Shown: piece by piece, positions 60,771-64,000 of the stretch
How the letters are laid out: each line of letters begins with the position of its first letter
Position numbering within the stretch: position 1 is the first letter of the stretch
NCBI RefSeq assembly: GCF_028476545.1
Contig: NW_026731901.1
Span: 62,001-126,000 of the forward strand
Length of the DNA stretch: 64,000 bases
Reading direction: 5' to 3'
Source: Physella acuta
Lineage: Eukaryota > Mollusca > Gastropoda > Physidae
Notes under the pieces: generated by a model
The model's database searches: none
The model's input: only the letters and a program-made list of their open reading frames with translations
Told to the model about the DNA's origin: nothing
Program-made: the position numbers and the translations under genes

Positions 60771-63220
60771 CGTAACCGTTATAGATACTTATTCCCATTA
60801 CCTTTTTTAAAAACTCTACAAAAGAGGGGACAGGGGGTGCAGGGGGGGGAGGAGCTATAGCCTGTAGGAGTGCCAGAAAATTAGCACCGTATATTAGACA
60901 CGTGTTGGTGACGAGGTGTTGAAACCCCACCTCCAGATAGCACAACTCGGTTTTCTTTCAGGCATTTCTCCAGACTAAGGTAACACACCTCCCCCCCCCC
61001 CCCCACCTTCATTTCCCATATCACACTGTCCTTCCCGGAACGTAAATAACAAAAAATACTTAATTAAATAATAAAATATCTACTTATTAAACCATTATCC
61101 GACACCTTTCCCGAAAGTTTAGGTGCTGTTACCATACCCCCCCCACCACCCCCCACCCCAAGTGAAACAATCTCATATGTAATTCTAGTCAGACCATAGG
61201 CCATGCCCATGGCTAATCAAAGCGATAGTTTATGTATGGACAATAATCAAACGCTTTGGGCGATTGTTGCTACCTGCATTGATTAATTGCTACGTCAATA
61301 ACAAACTTAAGACATTTTTCGTTCATGATTACCGATATTCAGTTGATATTACTCCTAAAGAGTCGACGTTTTAATTATAACCAGGTTTTGAAGTTTGGAT
61401 TACTGCTTGGATTATGAATGAATAAGGCAAGGGTTAGATTCAAATTAGTCTAATTAAAGAAAATACTTACTGCTTTCATTCATTAATTTAAAATTAAACG
61501 TAGCCCTATGTCGAGAATGCCATACTTACTCGCTTTAAGAAAACAACCCAAACAATCTAACTCTACACGTTAGTTCTCTCCCCTGAGCTTCTGGTCACAG
61601 CGCACGCATTGTTTACATATAAGTAATTCACACAAGACGATTAAAAAAAAAAAAGGCAAGTAGCGTGTCGGGTTATGAACAAGCTATCTACCGCCACAAC
61701 ACACGTTGGTAAGGGAGGTAACCACGCCTGCTAGCGATTCACACTAGACCGCAACACACGTCTATAATATTTTAGTACAAAGCGGGGCTTGGATTTCTAA
61801 GTGGGTTACTTTTTTATAAAAGGGTAGGGGGGAGTGGGGGGGATACCCTAGTTTACGGTGTGGTGAGAGGGTATCCAATTTTTTTTTTTTTAATAGTGAA
61901 AACAGGTTGGGGTGAAGAAGGCATTGGCTGTGATGGGAGATAATAGAAGCGAAGGTCGCGAAACGTAGCGGGAAGATTCGTCTGCTGTGGTTACCCGCCC
62001 TTGTTTCTTCGGTGTGCACGGTTAAGGCCGTGTTCAGAATACACAAAAGTTTTATTTTTTATTTTTAAATATTTCTTTTTTTGCTAAAAAATTGTCGTTA
62101 TATTCTCAATTTCAGAAAATAATCGTGAACTCACTTAATTCCCGTTAGGACTGCGAATAATAAATTAAATATTGAAAATTATTGGGCCTACTTAGTCGAT
62201 AAATCGACATGAAATAACGAAAAATAATAAAGTTAATGAACATCATCAAATCAAAGTTATAACTTTTAGTTTTGTTTTTAAAAAAAATCAAAGTTTTACT
62301 TATACATGTTTTCTGGTAATCCGTAGCAGTAAATATAAGGCTAGAATACTGTTAGCATTATTAAACTAGGGTGCAAGTGGTATTTTGTTTAATACTTAAA
62401 TTAATTATTAAAAAACATAAATCAGAAGAACAGCATTTTAATAATTACAATAGTATTAGAACGTAAAATCCGGATAATGCAATAAGAGAAGTGCGTATCA
62501 TTTGACAAAACACCTTTTTACATAATGACCTTAAATAAAGCATGAACTAATATATCTTGGAATTGTTTAATTTGCCAGCTTAAAAAGAATCCCGATTGAA
62601 ACATCATACCGAAGAATTAGCAAATGGAATTCTTTAATTTACCTGATGTGTTGTTATTTTCTTGTAGAGTTGTGATGGCTTAAACTAGAATATTAAGTTT
62701 TACATATAAAAATTAACAATGGAATAAAGATAGAAAAATGCAAGACATAATATAACAAAACAAAACAAAAAAATTTAAATAGAGACCCCGTCTCTATGAG
62801 CGTTTTGAAGTGTAAATAACAATGACATCGTTTTATTATTTTGGATTCATTTCTCGCTGTGTTTTTAAATTTATTGGTTGCTGTTGTTTTTTTTTTAAAC
62901 AGGAAATATATGTTTAAATTTCTAAAAGGAAATATATGTTTAAATTTCTAAATACAATTAGCGAGTGTTGTAACTGAATTTTTAATGTAGGTATAATACG
63001 ACTTTTAATTGGTGGAGACGGTGTTTTTTTAAAGGTGTTCTACAATTGACATAAATGTGAACGCGGCTTTAAGGTGCATGTCTAGCCTGCCGGGGACTGC
63101 TGTTTGCGAAGGGGGTTTTACGGAATGTTTCTTGTTGCAGACAGCTCTCCCTCGCCTCCGTACCGTTCAGTGGGGTGAAGGTCAAAGGTCATGTAAATAA
63201 AGGAGTTGTCACGCCCACAT
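60771..63220. other. No gene seen; 2.4 kb
   Basis: C runs near 60989-61004 and 61137-61160. AT-rich elsewhere. A 24-bp phrase (GGAAATATATGTTTAAATTT...) is tandemly duplicated at 62902-62951. The 94-codon minus frame at 61762-62046 is unrecognised. Confidence 0.4.
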
Positions 63221-63224
63221 TTGT

Positions 63225-63430
63225 GGAGTGGGGGGGGGGGGGTGAGTGAGGGAAGGGGGGGGGGGGAGGTAACGGTGATATGAAAATGACAGGTCGGCTA
63301 GTAATGACAGACGTGGACACCAAGATTTAAAAAAAAAGTTCACTTTCTTCAGGTGAGGCGTTGGAGGTGAGGTGGGGTGTGGGAGGTGTAGGAGGTGTAG
63401 GTGGTGTAGTTTGCAATGGGAAGTGCAGAG
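63225..63430. other. G-rich tracts
   Basis: G runs at 63229-63242 and 63256-63266, then GGAGGTG(A/T) repeats at 63360-63410. Minus-strand Pro-rich frames are translations of these. Confidence 0.7.
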
Positions 63431-63450
63431 AGGTGACGTTTGGGGAAAGC

Positions 63451-63530
63451 CAGTGGCGTAGCTGGGGGGGGGGGGGGGTAAGTGGGGCGGCCGACCCGGG
63501 GTGCGGACCATAAGGGTATTCCAAAAAGGG
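63451..63530 (+). mobile_element. Fragment resembling a hAT-type non-autonomous element
   Basis: Begins CAGTGGCGTAGCTGGGG, a common hAT-type terminal sequence in animal genomes, followed by a G run and GGGGCGGCCGACCCGGGGTG. No opposite end was found, so only one end remains or the element is truncated. Confidence 0.45.
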
Positions 63531-63554
63531 TTATAAAAATGTATTTAAAAAGTA

Positions 63555-63832
63555 CGGGTCGGCGTGGTCAAGACGGTAAAGTTGAACTGAAAAGTCTCGA
63601 GTTCGAACCCTCGGGCAGATGAGACTCGTTAGCTGGAGATAGTCACTCTTCTAAGAGAGACAACTCCAAAATCAAACAACTGCTGCCTTGTAGTTTGTTT
63701 TTGTTTGGACAAAGGCTATGGGAGCAAATCCAAAAAGAAAAGAAGGCTGAAATCGGAATCAACGGCCTCAGCGGCGCTGGAGGAAATCCCTTCCAACACT
63801 AAAATTAAGAACGAAGAAGAAGAATTTAAAAA
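63555..63832 (+). repeat. SINE family B copy, most complete
   Basis: Head GGGTCGGCGTGGTCAAGACG and CTCGAGTTCGAACCCTCGGG (boxes A and B), then CAGATGAGACTCG, AGAGAGACAACTCC, CTGCTGCCTTGTAGTTTG, GGACAAAGGCTATGGGAGC, AATCGGAATCAACGGCC and a GAACGAAGAAGAAGAA tail. Defines the family for the other two copies. Confidence 0.9.
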
Positions 63833-64000
63833 GTCATTTTAAGCTGAAGTATAAAATTATACACAGTCAGTTACGAAAAAAAAAACTACCACAAGGCTTT
63901 ACACACTTATTTAGCTGTTTTCTATATCAATTTTGTGGCACCGAATAAGACAAGGTTACGGTATAGTAACTGGTAAGAAGTGCTACAAACCTTTTCAACT

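Overview
This window reads as animal (metazoan) nuclear DNA, AT-rich and almost free of recognisable genes. The best guess is a gastropod mollusc. That guess rests on two tRNA-derived SINE families that I remember as common in gastropod genomes, on very long (AT)n microsatellites, and on TTAGGG-type interstitial repeats. I could not check it against a database. No rRNA, true tRNA, CRISPR, operon or bacterial-type gene was seen. I did not recognise a single conserved protein domain. Nearly every long open frame lies inside a tandem repeat or a SINE and is best read as a by-product of repeat periodicity.

The dominant feature is tandem repetition. By my tally there are more than 25 minisatellite or satellite arrays with mostly unrelated units (about 10 to 79 bp), covering roughly 13 kb. 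There are also ten (AT)n tracts and about twenty long G or C homopolymers. The largest arrays are a 12-bp repeat (33560-35200), a 16-bp repeat (44498-45540), an 18-bp repeat (18735-19660), a 22/23-bp repeat (21470-22345), a 79-bp repeat (49440-50355) and an 18/24-bp repeat (4905-5722). Two arrays hold large internal block duplications of an exact number of units: 312 bp = 26 x 12 and 336 bp = 21 x 16.

Between the arrays lie interspersed elements. There are about 16 copies of one tRNA-derived SINE family on both strands and three copies of a second. Two copies of a ~690-bp repeat lie 22 kb apart in the same orientation. A 173-bp hAT-like non-autonomous element has perfect 8-bp target duplications (60558-60730) and an older relative at 36526-36751. 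A 144-bp inverted-repeat element lies at 1736-1879. A solo LTR with matching 5-bp target duplications lies at 27506-27791.

Other candidates deserve attention: a 39-bp-arm palindrome with a 12-nt loop (41522-41611), two good CTCF-type motifs in opposite orientation 130 bp apart in a CpG-rich patch (9394-9537), and one possible minus-strand exon bounded by plausible splice sites (44217-44401). The window is best described as a repeat-dense intergenic or intronic region. Whether it lies in an intron cannot be told from this sequence alone.
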